64,000 nucleotides of DNA, taken from positions 216,135 through 280,134 of the forward strand of contig NZ_LMEM01000010.1 of the NCBI RefSeq assembly GCF_001426345.1, read 5' to 3'. The stretch comes from Devosia sp. Root436. GTDB taxonomy: Bacteria > Pseudomonadota > Alphaproteobacteria > Rhizobiales > Devosiaceae. Made by a program: the position numbers and the translations under genes. Numbering within the stretch: the stretch's first letter is position 1; every line of letters begins with the position of its first letter. Shown here one piece after another: positions 1 to 7,408 of the stretch. The notes under the pieces were generated by a model. It was not told the DNA's origin. It did not search any database and saw nothing but the letters and a program-made list of their open reading frames with translations.

Positions 1-38
1 CACCTGTGTCCGGACCCGGTGAGGAAACTCCAGATCCG

Positions 39-98
39 TGATGGGCGGCCCTTGGTCCGTTCTATGTCGACAGTTCTTGGTCCAAAGGCCGCCCATCA
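39..98. repeat. Long inverted repeat upstream of the first gene
   Basis: Two 17-base arms (39-55 and 82-98) are inverted copies with a single mismatch, separated by 26 bases. The arms contain GATGGGCGGCC and GGCCGCCCATC. No T-tract follows, so this is a stem-loop of unknown role: perhaps the 3' end of a gene lying left of the window, or a dispersed palindromic element. Nothing else is recognisable in the first 216 bases. Confidence 0.5.
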
Positions 99-216
99 TC
101 CGTGTAACCGCAAGCGAAAGCCGGGCGGCGATTGCGCACGTCCGGCCATAGAGGCTGCTGACGGGACCTGTCAGGGCCTCAAGGCATCGTCTTCCCAATG
201 ACCCTGGAGAGACAGC

Positions 217-1332
217 ATGACTCCCTTCACCATCGCGATATCGGATGCCGAGCTGGCCGACCTCAAGGCGCGGCTGGCCGCGACCCGCTTTCCCCGGACG
301 CTGGATGGCGTCGGCTGGGACTATGGCACCGAAGACCAATTCCTGCGCCGCTTCGTCGCCTATTGGGGCACCCAGTATGACTGGCGCGCCGCCGAGGCTC
401 GGCTCAATGCCTTCCCGCAGTTCATCGAGGAGATCGACGGCGAGAGCGTGCATTTCGTCCATGTCCGGGGTCGCGGCGAGACCAATGTGCCGATCCTGCT
501 CACCAATGGCTGGCCCTCCAATTTCGTCGAATTGCTGCCGCTGGCGCCGCTGCTGACCGAACCGGCCGATGGCCTGGCCTTCGACGTGGTCATCCCCTCG
601 CTGCCCGGCTACGGCTTTTCCGGCCAGCCCACGAAGCCGGGTATGAATCTCAGCCAGGTCGCCCCGCTCTGGGCCGAACTGATGACCCGGCTCAATTATC
701 CCAAATTCCTGGTTTCAGGCTCGGATCTGGGCGCGGGTGCCGAAATGGGGCTGGTGCGCGATTTCCCCGAACGGCTGATCGGCGCGCATTACGTCAATGT
801 CTATTCCGGCTTTCCGCGGCCCGAGCAACCGACGCCGGAGGAACGGGCCTATTTCGGCACAACGGACTATTGGGCCTTTGCGGAGGGCGCCTATGCCATG
901 ATCCAGGGCACCAAGCCGGCCACTCTGGCGGTGGGACTCAACGATTCCCCGGCCGGGCTGGCGAGCTGGATACTCGAAAAATACCAGAAATGGGGCGATA
1001 CCGGCGGCGACGTGCTCAATGCCTTCGAGCTCGACGATCTCTGCACCATCCTGTCTGTCTACTGGTTCACCCAGACCATCGGCAGCTCGGTGCGGCTCTA
1101 CAAGGAGGCCTTTGCCGACACGGAACTGCCCAAAAAAGCACCGAAACACGACGTGCCGCATGCGATCCTGCTGCCGCCGGCCGACAATCCGGCGCCGCGG
1201 GCCTGGGGCGAACGCAACCTGTGGAACATCGTGCGCTGGACCGAACTGCCCTGCGGCGGGCATTTCCCGGCGCTCGAAATACCCGAGACGCTGGCCCATG
1301 ACATCCGTGCGTTCCATGGCCAGATCGCATAG
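217..1332 (+). CDS. Epoxide hydrolase family protein (EHN plus alpha/beta hydrolase)
   Basis: A 371-residue protein with the layout of microsomal-type epoxide hydrolases: an N-terminal EHN region (about residues 3-110, with the FPRT and YGT...YW segments) followed by an alpha/beta-hydrolase fold. The candidate nucleophile is Asp170 in GSDLGAG, the GYGFS segment lies at 131-135, and the catalytic His would be His349 in GGHFP. The usual oxyanion-loop motif HGWP reads NGWP at 97-100. Cleavage of an epoxide by an Asp nucleophile is the family activity; the substrate cannot be inferred. The start has a good ribosome site (GGAGAG). The WYL regulator 63 bases downstream is co-directional and may control it. 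A multidrug or juvenile-hormone-type substrate label would be guesswork. Confidence 0.85.
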   Translation: MTPFTIAISDAELADLKARLAATRFPRTLDGVGWDYGTEDQFLRRFVAYWGTQYDWRAAEARLNAFPQFIEEIDGESVHFVHVRGRGETNVPILLTNGWPSNFVELLPLAPLLTEPADGLAFDVVIPSLPGYGFSGQPTKPGMNLSQVAPLWAELMTRLNYPKFLVSGSDLGAGAEMGLVRDFPERLIGAHYVNVYSGFPRPEQPTPEERAYFGTTDYWAFAEGAYAMIQGTKPATLAVGLNDSPAGLASWILEKYQKWGDTGGDVLNAFELDDLCTILSVYWFTQTIGSSVRLYKEAFADTELPKKAPKHDVPHAILLPPADNPAPRAWGERNLWNIVRWTELPCGGHFPALEIPETLAHDIRAFHGQIA

Positions 1333-1395
1333 CGATTGCAGGCTTGGCCCCGGGCCGGGAATCTGGCATCCAGACCGAACAGGGGAGAACGAAAC

Positions 1396-2106
1396 ATGGA
1401 CAAAACCGAGCGCCTGTTTGCCGTCATGGACGCCCTCCGGCGGCATAGACGGCCGGTCACGGCGGCGGCACTGGCCGAGGAGCAGGGCGTTTCCGTGCGC
1501 ACGCTCTATCGCGACGTGCAGACCCTTATCGGGCTCGGCGCGCCCATCGATGGCGAAGCGGGGGTCGGCTATATGCTGAAGCCCGGCTTCTTCCTGCCGC
1601 CGCTGATGTTCACGCCCGAGGAGCTGGAAGCGCTGGTGCTGGGCGCGCGCTGGGTCGGCGCGCAGCCCGATGACGGCCTGGGCGCGGCGGCGAAAAATGC
1701 GCTGGGCAAGATCGCCACCGCCTCGCCCGAGGATTTGCGCGACCGCATCAACGACACCGGGCTGTGGCCGGTCGCCGTGTGGAGCGCCAATTCACGGCAA
1801 CCCATGCCCATATTGGGGCAGGTGCGCCAAGCCATGCGCACGGAAAAGGCGCTGCAAATCTCATACGAGGACGAAAGCGGCAATCCGACCGAGCGCGCCA
1901 TCTGGCCGGTGCAATTGGCCTATTACGAGGGCAAGCAGGTGATCGCCGCCTGGTGCTGCCTGCGCACCGCCTTCCGCAATTTCCGCACCGACCGCATTGT
2001 CGAGCTGACCGTGACAGAGGCGCGCTATGGCAAGCGCCGCGCCGTACTGGAACGCGAATGGCGCGACAGCTGGCAACACGATGCACGCTGGCAGGGCGGC
2101 TCTTAG
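1396..2106 (+). CDS. YafY-type HTH-WYL transcriptional regulator
   Basis: A 236-residue protein. The N-terminal winged helix-turn-helix covers about residues 4-60 (RRPVTAAALAEEQ then VSVRTLYRDVQTL), and a WYL-type ligand-sensing domain fills the C-terminal half (about 130-220). I chose the ATG at 1396 because it is preceded by AGGGGAGAACGAAAC and because the extra 20 residues of the longer frame are not typical of the family. It probably regulates the epoxide-hydrolase-like gene just upstream on the same strand, or itself. The effector is unknown. The next gene converges on it with 11 bases between stop codons. Confidence 0.85.
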   Translation: MDKTERLFAVMDALRRHRRPVTAAALAEEQGVSVRTLYRDVQTLIGLGAPIDGEAGVGYMLKPGFFLPPLMFTPEELEALVLGARWVGAQPDDGLGAAAKNALGKIATASPEDLRDRINDTGLWPVAVWSANSRQPMPILGQVRQAMRTEKALQISYEDESGNPTERAIWPVQLAYYEGKQVIAAWCCLRTAFRNFRTDRIVELTVTEARYGKRRAVLEREWRDSWQHDARWQGGS

Positions 2107-2117
2107 AGAGAAACGTC

Positions 2118-3527
2118 CTAGCTCATCCGCGCGTAAAGGCTTTCCGGCCTGATATCGTCATCCAGCCGGAAGCGGTGATCGGCCGGGGGATGGGCGCGCT
2201 GGCCGCATTCGAGCCGCGGGCAGATGCGGCAGCCGACCCCGACCGGCACGAGCTGGCTGTCACCCGTCAGGTCCATGCCGTCGGAATAGATCATCTCCCG
2301 CGCATGATGGATCGAGCAACCCAGCCCGATCGACATGTAGCGGCGCGGCGCATTGTAACGGTGATCGCCCTTGGCGATGGTGCGGGCGATGCAGAAATAG
2401 CGCTGACCATCGGGCATCTGGCTGAGTTGGATATTGATCCGCTCGGGCGAGAGGAAAGCCGAATAGACATTCCAGCGCGGGCAGGCGCCCGAATGGCGCG
2501 GAATATGGATGCCCGAGAGCGAGAAGCGCTTACTGATATTGCCGGCAATATCGGATCGTACCAGATGCAGCGGAATGCCCGAGGCACCCTTGCGCTGCAG
2601 GGTGGTCATGCGATGGCAGACCTGCTCGAAACTGGCGCCGAAGCGGCGGGCAATGCGCTCGATATCGTAGCGATAGTCGCGGCAGGCGCGCAGGAAGGGC
2701 TCATAGGGCATGATGAGCGCGGCGGCGAAATAGGCCGAGAGCACATTGCGCGCCAGGGCCGGTGCATCGCCTTCCGGCAGGGTGGAATGGGCGATGATGG
2801 CGGCGATTTCGCTGCCGGCGGCCAGTTGCCCGAGCTGGTGGGCTATGAGGAACAGCGCGGATTCCGCCGGCAGGATATCGGACACCAGCAGGTGGCTGCG
2901 CCGCTGGTCCAGCTGGCGGGCAATGCCATGGGGCAGGGAAGCCAAACGGACATCCAGCCCAAAGACATTGAACAGATAGGTCCGCAACCCGAACTCGAAA
3001 TTGTCGCCGCTATTGTCGATATCGGCGCGGATGCGCTCGGCGGCATCCTCCAGATCAGCGAAGTGGTTGGCATTCTCCTGCAGGAAATCGGAGATCGCAT
3101 CCGTGGCAAGGTGGAACGGCTCGGCCTCCCCCAGGGCGGCGGGCGCCAGGCCGGGCTTGGCGACCAGCCGATAGCGGTCATAGAGCTTGAGGATGGCGCG
3201 CGCCGCGGCCGGATTGGCATGGGCCAGGTCGCGGATTTCGAGATTGGTCACGTCGCTATCGGCGAAAAGGTCGTCGCCGAACGCCTCCATCAGGTCGCCG
3301 ACCAGCCGGCCTTCGTCGCCATCGACCAGCTCGCCCGGTTCGACGCCGAAATGGCCGGCAATGGAGAACAGCAGCGGCACCGTGACCTTGCGGCGGTTGT
3401 GCTCGATGAGATTGAGGTAGCTGGCGGAAATGCCGAGCGCCTGGGCGAGGTCGGCCTGGGCGATCTTCTTCTGCCGCCGCAGCCGCTTGATGCGGCCGCC
3501 GATCTGCATGTCCTGCGTCTCGTTCAT
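2118..3527 (-). CDS. XRE-family acyl-CoA-type regulator (RamB/PrpR/ScfR-like)
   Basis: A 469-residue protein with an N-terminal XRE helix-turn-helix (about 10-65), an IrrE-like central region where the HExxH-type site is degenerate (HQLGQ), and a long C-terminal domain ending in a cysteine-rich CRICPRLEC segment. This layout matches the RamB/PrpR regulators of actinobacteria and their alphaproteobacterial relatives; mycobacterial PrpR binds acyl-CoA and an Fe-S cluster through such cysteines. In those bacteria RamB controls isocitrate lyase, and here the gene is divergent from a small protein and isocitrate lyase, so control of the glyoxylate shunt is a fair inference. Not direct evidence of ligand. 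Start: ATG at 3527, preceded by a purine-rich stretch. Confidence 0.85.
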   Translation of the reverse strand: MNETQDMQIGGRIKRLRRQKKIAQADLAQALGISASYLNLIEHNRRKVTVPLLFSIAGHFGVEPGELVDGDEGRLVGDLMEAFGDDLFADSDVTNLEIRDLAHANPAAARAILKLYDRYRLVAKPGLAPAALGEAEPFHLATDAISDFLQENANHFADLEDAAERIRADIDNSGDNFEFGLRTYLFNVFGLDVRLASLPHGIARQLDQRRSHLLVSDILPAESALFLIAHQLGQLAAGSEIAAIIAHSTLPEGDAPALARNVLSAYFAAALIMPYEPFLRACRDYRYDIERIARRFGASFEQVCHRMTTLQRKGASGIPLHLVRSDIAGNISKRFSLSGIHIPRHSGACPRWNVYSAFLSPERINIQLSQMPDGQRYFCIARTIAKGDHRYNAPRRYMSIGLGCSIHHAREMIYSDGMDLTGDSQLVPVGVGCRICPRLECGQRAHPPADHRFRLDDDIRPESLYARMS

Positions 3528-3678
3528 GCCTTTCCTCCGGCATTTCTTGACAGAATTTACAAATCCGCCATGGAAATTTGACCGCCCTTTACAGCTTTAC
3601 TGGCCGGTATGCGCTTATTTCTTGCATACTCCGTCCGCTTGTCAAATATTTACACCAACGAAGTGAGGAGACTTTCGG
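3528..3678. promoter_or_regulatory. Divergent promoter region of the XRE regulator and the small protein/aceA unit
   Basis: This 151-base AT-richer gap drives two divergent units. ATTTACA occurs at 3555-3561 and 3648-3654, with a further TTTACA at 3588-3593. Such repeated short motifs would suit binding by the adjacent XRE regulator, but no site is proven. The downstream gene has a clear ribosome site (GTGAGGAG) at about 3662-3669. Confidence 0.4.
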
Positions 3679-3906
3679 ATGAGCCCGTCTAGCAGCGAAC
3701 GCGAGGAATACCTGACCATCATCGCCCCCACGGCGGGCGAGGCCATGGCCCAGTTCAAGGCCCGCCATCTCGATGAGCAGGGCTATGCCATTGCCGGCAA
3801 GATCGGCCGGCACCAGTTTTCCCTGGTCGGCGGCGAGGGCAGCACGGAGCTGTTCGCCGGCAACGGCATGATCGCCGCGACCTTCAGCCGGAAGGTGGCG
3901 GGGTAG
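3679..3906 (+). CDS. Small conserved protein upstream of isocitrate lyase
   Basis: A 75-residue soluble protein with no signal peptide or membrane segment. The sequence has an EEYLTIIAP start, a central KARHLDEQGYAI helix/turn and a GNGMIAATF end, suggesting a small mixed alpha/beta fold. I do not recognise a characterised family. It has a strong ribosome site and lies between the RamB-like regulator and isocitrate lyase, so a part in controlling or supporting the glyoxylate shunt is possible. Position is the only functional clue. Confidence 0.75.
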   Translation: MSPSSSEREEYLTIIAPTAGEAMAQFKARHLDEQGYAIAGKIGRHQFSLVGGEGSTELFAGNGMIAATFSRKVAG

Positions 3907-3910
3907 CTGG

Positions 3911-4061
3911 GCCTTCCCCCTCTCCCCTTGAGGGAGAGGGGCGACCTGGCGCGTTCAGCGGAAGGTCAGGGCGAGGGGGCTGCCTTCGCCATGCTTTAAT
4001 GGTTGCGGAAGCAACCCCTCATCCGCCCTTCGGCCACCTTCTCTCCCAAGGGGGAGAAGGG
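3911..4061. repeat. Palindromic intergenic repeat, family A copy 1
   Basis: Two palindromic cores of the type CCCTCTCCCCTTGAGGGAGAGG and CTTCTCTCCCAAGGGGGAGAAG flank a short spacer. The segment CGTTCAGCGGAAGGTCAGG recurs inverted near 38680. It lies between the 75-residue gene and aceA. Other copies are at about 16411, 17269, 38560, 46035 and a fragment at 25780. Confidence 0.75.
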
Positions 4062-4072
4062 AAGAAAGAACT

Positions 4073-4088
4073 TGTTCCACGTGAATCA
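4073..4088. other. parS-like site, degenerate
   Basis: TGTTCCACGTGAATCA differs from the Bacillus-type parS (TGTTCCACGTGAAACA) by one base and keeps the CACGTG core. It lies in the aceA leader, 59 bases before the start codon. Confidence 0.45.
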
Positions 4089-4146
4089 CCGAAATCCCCG
4101 CCGCTCCAGCGGACCGGCGAAGCCATGTCCATCAGGAGGAGACACC

Positions 4147-5430
4147 ATGCTCGACAAGCCGATTTTCCCGACGCCCGACTATGCCCCCGATCGCTGGCGC
4201 AATATCACCCGCACCTACACGCAGGCCGATGTCGCCCGCCTCTCCGGCTCGCTGCCGATCCGCCATACGCTGGCGGAGAACGGCGCCCGCCGCCTGTGGG
4301 AATTGCTGCAGAGCGAGGATTTCGTGCCGACTTTGGGCACTTTTACCGGCAATCAGGCGGTGCAACAGGTCAAGGCCGGGCTCAAGGCCATCTATCTCAG
4401 CGGCTGGCAGGTGGCTGCCGATGCCAATTCATCGGGCAATATGTATCCCGACCAGAGCCTTTATCCGGTCGACAGCGTTCCCAGCGTCGTCAAGCGCATC
4501 AACAAGGCGCTGCAGCGGGCCGACCAGATCCAGACCATGGAGCAGGCCGACGGCATGGCCACCACCGACTACGATTTCTTCGTGCCGATCATCGCCGATG
4601 CCGAAGCCGGCTTTGGCGGCGCGCTCAACGTGTTCGAGCTGATGAAGGCCATGATCGAGGCCGGCGCCGCGGCGGTGCATTTCGAGGACCAGCTCGCTAG
4701 CGAGAAGAAATGCGGTCATCTGGGCGGCAAGGTGCTGGTGCCGACCAGCCAGTTCATCCGCACGCTCAATGCGGCACGGCTGGCCGCCGACGTGATGGGC
4801 GTGCCGACATTGATCATGGCCCGCACCGATGCGGAAGCGGCCCGGCTCATCACCTCCGATATCGACCCCTATGACGCGCCTTTCGTCAGCAAGGAGCGCA
4901 CCGCCGAGGGGTTTTATCAGCTCAAGGGCGGCATCGATGCCGCCATCGCGCGCGGCATTGCTTACGCGCCCTATGCCGATCTCATCTGGTGCGAGACCTC
5001 GAAACCGGACCTGGCGGAGGCGCGCAAGTTCGCCGAAGCGGTGCGCAAGGTGCATCCCGAGCAGATGCTGGCCTATAATTGCTCGCCAAGCTTCAACTGG
5101 GCCCGGCATATGGACGAGGCGGCCATGGCGGCCTTTCAGCGCGAAATCGCGGCGATGGGCTACAAATACCAGTTCATCACCCTGGCGGGCTTCCACAATC
5201 TCAGCCTCACCACGTTCGAACTGGCGCGTGCCTACAAGCAGGATGGCATGGCCGGCTATAGCCGGTTGCAGCAGGCCGAGTTTGCTGCCGAAGCGCATGG
5301 CTTCTCGGCGGTTCGGCACCAGCGCGAAGTGGGCACCAGCTATTTCGATGCGGTGTCGCTGGCAGTGAGCGAAGGCAAGAGCGCGACCACGGCGATGGGT
5401 GAATCGACCGAGGCGGCACAGTTCCACTAA
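4147..5430 (+). CDS. aceA: Isocitrate lyase
   Basis: A 427-residue enzyme that splits isocitrate into glyoxylate and succinate, the entry step of the glyoxylate shunt. The signature KKCGH is present with catalytic Cys189, plus the metal/substrate segment DAEAGFGG near 151-158 and CETSKPDL toward the C-terminus. The ATG at 4147 was chosen over an upstream in-frame start because the extension comes from a repeat element and because AGGAGGAGACACC precedes 4147. Length matches the 430-residue bacterial class. The RamB-like regulator and small protein upstream suggest acetate or fatty-acid-dependent control. No malate synthase is in the window. Confidence 0.97.
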   Translation: MLDKPIFPTPDYAPDRWRNITRTYTQADVARLSGSLPIRHTLAENGARRLWELLQSEDFVPTLGTFTGNQAVQQVKAGLKAIYLSGWQVAADANSSGNMYPDQSLYPVDSVPSVVKRINKALQRADQIQTMEQADGMATTDYDFFVPIIADAEAGFGGALNVFELMKAMIEAGAAAVHFEDQLASEKKCGHLGGKVLVPTSQFIRTLNAARLAADVMGVPTLIMARTDAEAARLITSDIDPYDAPFVSKERTAEGFYQLKGGIDAAIARGIAYAPYADLIWCETSKPDLAEARKFAEAVRKVHPEQMLAYNCSPSFNWARHMDEAAMAAFQREIAAMGYKYQFITLAGFHNLSLTTFELARAYKQDGMAGYSRLQQAEFAAEAHGFSAVRHQREVGTSYFDAVSLAVSEGKSATTAMGESTEAAQFH

Positions 5431-5440
5431 GACCGACCTG

Positions 5441-5464
5441 GCCGCTTCCCTGTGGGGAGGCGGC
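5441..5464. terminator. Stem-loop between aceA and the convergent CSD-DUF1294 gene
   Basis: GCCGCTTCCC pairs with GGGAGGCGGC (one G-T wobble) around a TGTG loop. It sits between two convergent genes, as a bidirectional transcript end would, but lacks a T-tract. Confidence 0.5.
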
Positions 5465-5471
5465 TGCTCGC

Positions 5472-6101
5472 TCAGGTGGGCAGCAGTGCGCCCAGCCAGC
5501 CAAAGGCCAGCGCGGCAAGAAACAGGGTGTGGACCAGTGCGATTGTCCATGTCGCGGCGACGAAGCGCGGCTTGACCGTCTTGTGGCGATAGACTTCCTG
5601 CGCCGCCAGCCCGCCGATAATGCCGAAGGACAGGTCGACGACATGCAGGTTCGTTTCGCTGACCCGGTATTTGCCCGTCAGCGCATAGAGCTTGTCGAAG
5701 CGATAGAGCAAAGCCGAGCCGGCGCCCATCCCGGCATAGAGCAGGCCGATCCATTCCGGCGTCCGCCCGGTGCCGATGGCCCAGAGGATCAGCAGGGTCA
5801 TCAGGGTCGCGGCAGCTGTGCGCAGGCCGAGCCTGTAGCGCGATATGCCGGCGGGTGACTGCTTGATGTCGCGCAAGGTGGCTGGCTGTGGCGCGGGAAT
5901 GGTGGTGATGATCACTTCCACCGCCGATGGGCGCCCCTTGCGGCCGATGGCGGTTTCGAACGTGACGCTATCGCCGACACGCGGCCGCCCATCGCCGGCG
6001 ACCTTGGAAATATGGACGTAATAGTCCCGCCCCGTGTCGTCGCGCACGAAGCCATAGCCGCCCTTGTTGTTCCACTGGACCAGTTCGCCCGATCTTCGCA
6101 T
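5472..6101 (-). CDS. Cold-shock-domain / DUF1294 membrane protein
   Basis: A 209-residue fusion. Residues 1-65 form a cold-shock-type nucleic-acid-binding fold (GGYGFVRDDTGRDYYVHISK includes the RNP-like FVR and VHIS motifs). After a linker, the C-terminal half has three or four hydrophobic segments and the FDKLYA and RVSE...HVVDLSFG features typical of DUF1294. The arrangement is common in proteobacteria, but no function is established; RNA binding at the membrane is inference from the domains. It converges on aceA and is monocistronic. Confidence 0.85.
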   Translation of the reverse strand: MRRSGELVQWNNKGGYGFVRDDTGRDYYVHISKVAGDGRPRVGDSVTFETAIGRKGRPSAVEVIITTIPAPQPATLRDIKQSPAGISRYRLGLRTAAATLMTLLILWAIGTGRTPEWIGLLYAGMGAGSALLYRFDKLYALTGKYRVSETNLHVVDLSFGIIGGLAAQEVYRHKTVKPRFVAATWTIALVHTLFLAALAFGWLGALLPT

Positions 6102-6238
6102 CTTTATCCTGCTGGCACGTCGCCATGACCAATATGCGGCGCGGGTTAAGGACGTCTATCTGCCAAATAAGCTATTGATCGCCAAACGACGATGGCAGTA
6201 ACCTTTGCGGCATTGCCGACCAGACATTTGCTGCTGCC

Positions 6239-7357
6239 ATGTCAGAATCCGCCAAGCGCTTCGTTACCAGCCAGTTGGACAAGATTGGCGTTATCGTCAA
6301 CGGCCCCAATCCGTGGGATCCGCAGGTTCATAATGACCGCCTGTGGGGGCGTTTGCTGCGCGACGGCACGCTGGGCCTGGGCGAAAGCTATATGGAAGGC
6401 TGGTGGGACGCAGCGGCGCTCGACCAGTTCCTGTTCCGCCTGATCAGCGGCAATATCCAGAACGCCTTTCCCAAGGACCTTGCCGTAATGTGGAGCGTGG
6501 CCCGCGGGCGCCTGCTCAACCTGCAGCGCCTGCATGTGACCGAGGTGGGCGAGAAGCACTACGATATCGGCAACGATCTCTATGCCGCCATGCTCGATGC
6601 CAGGATGATCTATTCCTGCGGCTACTGGAAAAACGCCACCGATCTCGACGCGGCGCAGGAGGCCAAGCTCGACCTGATCTGCCGCAAGGTGGGGCTGGCG
6701 CCGGGCATGTGCATTCTCGATATCGGCTCGGGCTGGGGCGGTTTCCTGCAGTTTGCCGCCGAGCGCTATGGCGTTTCGGGGGTTGGCGTGACCGTCAGCA
6801 AGGAGCAGGCGGCTTTGGCCAATGCGCGGACCGCCGGATTGCCGGTCGAAACGCGGCTGCTCGACTACCAGGCGCTCGACGGCCAGTTCGACCGCATCAT
6901 CTCGATCGGCATGTTCGAGCATGTCGGCTACAAGAATTACCGTGCCTATTTCGAAAAGGCGGCGAGCCTGCTCAAGCCGGACGGGCTGATGCTGCTGCAC
7001 AGCATCGGCGGCCATACGTCGACGACGCATGGCGATCCATGGAGCGAGAAGTACATTTTCCCCAATGGCATGCTGCCCTCCATCGCCCAGATCGGCAAGG
7101 CCGTGGAAGGTCTGTTCGTAATGGAGGACTGGCACAATTTCGGTGCAGACTACGATCGTACGCTGATGGCCTGGCGCGACAGGTTCGACGCCGCCTGGCC
7201 CAGCCTGGATAGCGAGAAATACGACACCCGCTTCCAGCGCATGTGGCGCTACTATCTCAGCTCCTTCGCCGCCATGTTCCGCGCCCGGAGCATCAGCCTG
7301 TGGCAGGTGGTGCTATCGCCCCATGGCGTGCCCGGCGGCTATCAAAGCGTCCGCTGA
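6239..7357 (+). CDS. cfa: Cyclopropane-fatty-acyl-phospholipid synthase family methyltransferase
   Basis: A 372-residue SAM-dependent enzyme that would add a methylene bridge to unsaturated acyl chains of membrane phospholipids. The SAM motif DIGSGWGG lies at 161-168; also visible are the EKHYDIGNDLY segment (about 105-115), the IGMFEHVG segment and the GGHTSTTHGDPWSEKYIFPNG segment. Length is near the E. coli enzyme (382). The ATG at 6239 follows a weak ribosome site. It is monocistronic and converges on comM. The family includes other acyl-lipid methyltransferases, so the exact product (cyclopropane or other) is not certain. Confidence 0.92.
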   Translation: MSESAKRFVTSQLDKIGVIVNGPNPWDPQVHNDRLWGRLLRDGTLGLGESYMEGWWDAAALDQFLFRLISGNIQNAFPKDLAVMWSVARGRLLNLQRLHVTEVGEKHYDIGNDLYAAMLDARMIYSCGYWKNATDLDAAQEAKLDLICRKVGLAPGMCILDIGSGWGGFLQFAAERYGVSGVGVTVSKEQAALANARTAGLPVETRLLDYQALDGQFDRIISIGMFEHVGYKNYRAYFEKAASLLKPDGLMLLHSIGGHTSTTHGDPWSEKYIFPNGMLPSIAQIGKAVEGLFVMEDWHNFGADYDRTLMAWRDRFDAAWPSLDSEKYDTRFQRMWRYYLSSFAAMFRARSISLWQVVLSPHGVPGGYQSVR

Positions 7358-7361
7358 CACG

Positions 7362-7375
7362 GATTCACGTGAAAC
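7362..7375. other. parS-like site
   Basis: GATTCACGTGAAAC, one base off the perfect palindrome GTTTCACGTGAAAC. It lies in the gap between the convergent cfa and comM genes, three bases before a DnaA box. Confidence 0.65.
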
Positions 7376-7377
7376 AC

Positions 7378-7398
7378 TTATCCACAGGCTTATGCACA
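7378..7398 (+). promoter_or_regulatory. Tandem DnaA boxes
   Basis: TTATCCACA (7378-7386, perfect consensus) and TTATGCACA (7390-7398, fits TTWTNCACA) lie in the same orientation with a 3-base spacer. They are intergenic between two convergent gene ends, so promoter control is unlikely. A DnaA-titration or ParB/DnaA-related chromosomal site is possible. Confidence 0.55.
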
Positions 7399-7408
7399 GC
7401 CTGGCCGG

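Noticed and set aside
19..201. A 60-residue ORF at the left edge
   Set aside because: No ribosome site or family features, and it runs over the inverted repeat at 39-98.
1764..3581. A 605-residue open frame on the plus strand opposite the XRE regulator
   Set aside because: It is antisense to a well-recognised gene in high-GC DNA, has no domain pattern, and runs from inside the WYL gene into the promoter.
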